Below are positions 5,658 through 7,879 of a stretch of DNA of 7,879 nucleotides, one piece after another; position 1 is the first letter of the stretch, and every line of letters starts with the position of its first letter. Position numbers and translations under genes: made by a program. The stretch is from Xanthobacteraceae bacterium (lineage in GTDB: Bacteria > Pseudomonadota > Alphaproteobacteria > Rhizobiales > Xanthobacteraceae), in the NCBI GenBank assembly GCA_030043175.1, contig JASHYD010000045.1, positions 1-7,879 of the forward strand, read 5' to 3'. The notes beneath the pieces are model-generated. The model ran no database searches, was not told the DNA's origin, and saw only the letters and a list, made by a program, of their open reading frames with translations.

Positions 5658-6001
5658 AAAGTCATTGTGTGGTTAGGACAGGCCAAAATATCTGAATCGC
5701 CCGCCGGCGGTCGTCGCGTCGCCGACACAAGCCGATGATGTCCACCGGAATCTTGCGCGCCCGCCGCGGCTCAGGGCGCAGGTGGGCATTCGGCAACGTG
5801 TCACCACGAGCCGCCGGAGCTCGCCACACGGGCTAACCGGGTCCGGTTCGTGTCGTTCGCGGGCGTCAAGTTGCGCGCGATACTGCGCCGACGAAGCGCC
5901 CTTTGCCGGCGCCTCCCGGCCGTGTATCCTGATCCCCAACGCAGGCCCGTCGCGTCTGTCGCGATCCGCGCAGCCTATCCGACAATGCAGGGACAGAAAA
6001 A
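5658..6001. other. Stretch without a recognisable gene, upstream of the pseudogene
   Basis: Very GC-rich sequence with overlapping open frames on both strands (one minus-strand frame of 161 codons, one plus-strand frame of 111) whose translations are Arg/Ser/Pro-rich and lack any motif. That is the usual look of GC-rich non-coding DNA. It may contain the decayed promoter of the plus-strand pseudogene that begins at about 6002. Confidence 0.5.
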
Positions 6002-6857
6002 ATGATGCCGTACGGAAGCTCGGCAGGGGTTCGCGTTCGCCGCCGCGGAGACGGTGGCGGTCGGGGCCCACGCGGCCGAGGACGCGAAATACCCCGATTG
6101 GAGTGGTGCGTGGATAAGGATTCCCGTTAAAGTTCCCACTCAGCCGTCTCACGACCAAACCAAGTCGTGGGGGCTCGGCTAGCAGGCACCGCTCATTTCG
6201 GAGTATCAGAAAATCCTGGAGGACTCGATCGCGAACCAGGCCAAGGGTGGACAGGCAATTTCCCGACCACGCTGGGCCGCGCCGCCGGGATGCCGCACAT
6301 GATGATGGGGTTCATCCCGATGGAATTCGTGGTCACTCCGCAGACCACTTACGTCCTGATTGAGATGTATGACCACTATCGCCGGATCTTCACCGACGGG
6401 CGCCACTGGCCCACGCAGATTGAGCCGAACCTTTGCGGGCTACTCGATCGGCCGCTGAATCGATGAGGATGGCGATGGCCGCTATGAGACGCTTGAGGTT
6501 GAGACGCGCGTTTTCAAGGGGCCGCGAGCTTACGATGAAGCCGACCTGCCCCTCCATTTCGACAATCAATCGATTTTCGGAGACCGCATCTATTGCGACA
6601 GGGCCGATCCAAATATTATTCACCACGAGATCACAACGATCGGCCATGCCCTGACGCGTCCGTGGACGGTCGAACAAAAGGTACGTACGCGACTCCGATC
6701 CGCGCGCGGTCTGGCCGGAATATTACATTGCGGAGGACAATGGGCAGATCGCCATCGGCAACGAAAACTACTTCCTGAGCACGGAAGGGATATTATGCCG
6801 GCCAAGAAAAATCAGGCGTGCCCCGATTTGGGGTATTTCAAAACAACGGGCAGGTGA
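6002..6857 (+). pseudogene. Decayed paralogue of the exported protein encoded at 7032-7879
   Basis: Joining frames on the plus strand gives a product that aligns along nearly its whole length with the intact minus-strand gene to the right. Matching blocks include AEDAKYPDWSGAW, EYQKILEDS, EFVVTPQTTYVL, YRRIFTDGRHWP, FAGYSIGR, IDEDGDGRYETLEVETR, FKGPRAYDEADLPLHFDNQS, HALTRPWTVEQK, IAIGNENYFLSTEGIL and PDLGYFK. Identity looks like roughly 60% by eye, so this is an old duplication. Lesions include a TAG at 6180-6182 where the intact copy has Gln, a TGA at 6456-6458 in place of Trp, and frameshifts near 6040, 6260, 6428, 6678 and 6793. A start at ATG 6002 with AGGGA upstream, a signal-peptide-like AAETVAVGAHA, and the TGA at 6855-6857 mark the old ends. 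With so many lesions it cannot be functional, and sequencing error is not a sufficient explanation. Confidence 0.85.
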
Positions 6858-6950
6858 CGGGTCGCTCGCTTCAGCAAATCTGGAGGGATCGGACCAACAG
6901 CGAAAAACGATAGCACGGGATTCGCGTTGACGAGTGACAGTGTAGAACGA

Positions 6951-7007
6951 CCCTTGTGGTCGCCCTTTGACGCTGTGCTAGACGGCGCGAAAGGTCGCTC
7001 ACAAGGG
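6951..7007. terminator. Large stem-loop between convergent genes, possible bidirectional terminator
   Basis: CCCTTGTG (6951-6958) pairs perfectly with CACAAGGG (7000-7007). Inside, after a 5-by-5 internal loop, CCTTT (6964-6968) pairs with AAAGG (6990-6994). The structure sits 24 bases beyond the stop of the minus-strand gene (7032) and after the pseudogene end (6857), the expected place for a shared terminator. No T-tract follows on either strand, so termination by this element is uncertain. Confidence 0.4.
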
Positions 7008-7031
7008 CAAACGCCCGTGGCGATCTCGCCG

Positions 7032-7879
7032 TCACTTGTGCTGCTGCTTGAAATACTTCAGGTCCGGGGGCGGCTGGTCCTTGCGGACCGGCATCAACAA
7101 CCCGTCGCCGCTCAAGAAGTAGCTTTGCTTGCCGATGGCGATCATTGACGGGTTCTCGGAGCAATAAGCCTCGGCCCACTCGGGGCGCGGATTGGAATCG
7201 TGCACATATTTCTTGTCGACGATCCAAGGCCGCGTCAACGCATTGTCGAAGACCGTCATCTCGTCGTGGAGGACCTTCGGATCGGCCTTGTCGCGATAGA
7301 GCCGCTCCTTGAACCTCGATTGATTATCGAATGCCAGGGGAAGCCCGGTGGCATCATAGGCACGAGGACCTTTGAACGGTCCGCGCGTTTCGACTTCGAG
7401 AGTGTCGTAAGTGCCGTCGCCATCCGTATCGATCCACTTGCCGAGCGAGTAGCCAGCATAGGTCGGTTCGATATCCTTGGGCCAGTCGCGACCATCGGTG
7501 AAGATTCGGCGAAAGTGCTCAGCACCGCCGACCAGCACATAGGTGGTGTTCGGCGTCACGACGAACTCTAGCGGCCGGAATGCAATCATGTTCAGCGGCA
7601 TCCCGCCCGGGTAGCACCGCACGGCGTGGTCAAAAAAGTTACCCTCACCACCGTTGGCCTGATCCGCAAGGCTGTCCTCCAGAACCTTTTGATACTCAGG
7701 GGTCAGCGGGGCCTGTTGACCGCGACCCCACGGCTTGGTCTGGTCGAACGAAGGCTGGCCGCCGGCGGTTAAATTCGTGCCGCCATTGCCGGCTTCGCGC
7801 GCCGCATTCGGCGGAGACCACCGCGACCACGCACCCCCCCAGTCGGGATATTTCGCATCCTCGGCCGCCTGCACGGCGC
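7032..7879 (-). CDS. Exported protein of unknown function with DxDxDGxxD loop (partial, 5' end outside window)
   Basis: The frame is open from the right edge to a TGA at 7032. The leftmost possible start, a GTG at 7874, is probably not real: the first residues, AVQAAEDAKYPDW, look like the end of a signal peptide (AxA cleavage) whose beginning lies beyond the window. Numbered from that GTG, 280 residues are visible. Landmarks are PDWGGAW (10-16), EFVVTPNTTYVL (103-114), FRRIFTDGRDWPKDIEPTYAG (121-141), GYSLGKW (141-147), DTDGDGTYD (149-157), LEVETR (159-164), GLPLAFDNQS (177-186), HDEMTVFDNALTRPW (203-217) and a polar tail ending FKQQHK. The DxDxDGxxD pattern is that of a calcium-binding loop. 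The TDGR-WP, GxSxGxW, TLxVET and TRPWT series recalls a widespread family of uncharacterised secreted proteins in soil bacteria. No catalytic motif is evident. A degraded paralogue faces it across 174 bases. Confidence 0.8.
   Translation of the reverse strand, partial: AVQAAEDAKYPDWGGAWSRWSPPNAAREAGNGGTNLTAGGQPSFDQTKPWGRGQQAPLTPEYQKVLEDSLADQANGGEGNFFDHAVRCYPGGMPLNMIAFRPLEFVVTPNTTYVLVGGAEHFRRIFTDGRDWPKDIEPTYAGYSLGKWIDTDGDGTYDTLEVETRGPFKGPRAYDATGLPLAFDNQSRFKERLYRDKADPKVLHDEMTVFDNALTRPWIVDKKYVHDSNPRPEWAEAYCSENPSMIAIGKQSYFLSGDGLLMPVRKDQPPPDLKYFKQQHK

Noticed and set aside
5673..6158. Minus-strand frame of 161 codons
   Set aside because: Arg-rich, no motif or ribosome site, and it overlaps the readable start of the plus-strand pseudogene.
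1..7879. CRISPR array, tRNA or rRNA genes, complete insertion sequence
   Set aside because: Read on both strands; no regularly spaced repeats, no cloverleaf-like or rRNA-like sequence, and no transposase or paired terminal repeats were found.

Overview
The window reads as a GC-rich alphaproteobacterial chromosome, most like Bradyrhizobium or a close rhizobial relative. That rests on codon use, on an ECF-type sigma factor, on a lone RnfD-like membrane protein beside a DUF2330 protein, and on a family of secreted proteins that I associate with Bradyrhizobium. No database search was possible, so the organism is an inference.

Left third (1-3895) is intact and orderly. On the minus strand a sigma-70/ECF-like sigma factor (988-1533) overlaps by 41 bases a gene (1-1028) that runs off the left edge. 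The second gene encodes a single-pass membrane protein with a cytoplasmic N-terminal part, one membrane segment, a proline-rich linker and a C-terminal SPOR (peptidoglycan-binding) domain. It has no stop codon inside the window. Its place and topology are those of an anti-sigma factor. Divergently, on the plus strand, an RnfD/NqrB-like integral membrane protein (1764-2612) overlaps by 28 bases a secreted DUF2330 protein (2585-3895). Between the two divergent units lies a good match to an ECF promoter (TGTAACC, 17 bases, CGTCT) pointing at the RnfD-DUF2330 pair. The sigma leader also carries a tandem duplication of about 29 bases. My working model is a self-contained cell-envelope regulon: sigma factor, SPOR-domain regulator, and a two-gene target operon. 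This is inference.

Middle (3896-6000) is gene-poor and looks like decayed accessory DNA. It holds dyads after the DUF2330 gene, a short remnant of a group II intron reverse transcriptase (minus, about 4418-4545), and an extremely AT-rich island (4699-4784, about 14% GC). It also has one convincing small gene for an acidic 93-residue protein (4967-5248, minus), an 18-base perfect palindrome (5412-5429), a possible C-terminal gene fragment (5298-5420, minus) and a GC-rich hairpin (5638-5657).

Right part (6002-7879) carries two paralogues facing each other tail to tail. One is a plus-strand pseudogene with at least two nonsense codons and several frameshifts. The other is an apparently intact minus-strand gene whose 5' end lies beyond the right edge. 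The intact protein seems to be exported and contains a DxDxDGxxD loop of calcium-binding type. A large stem-loop lies between them.
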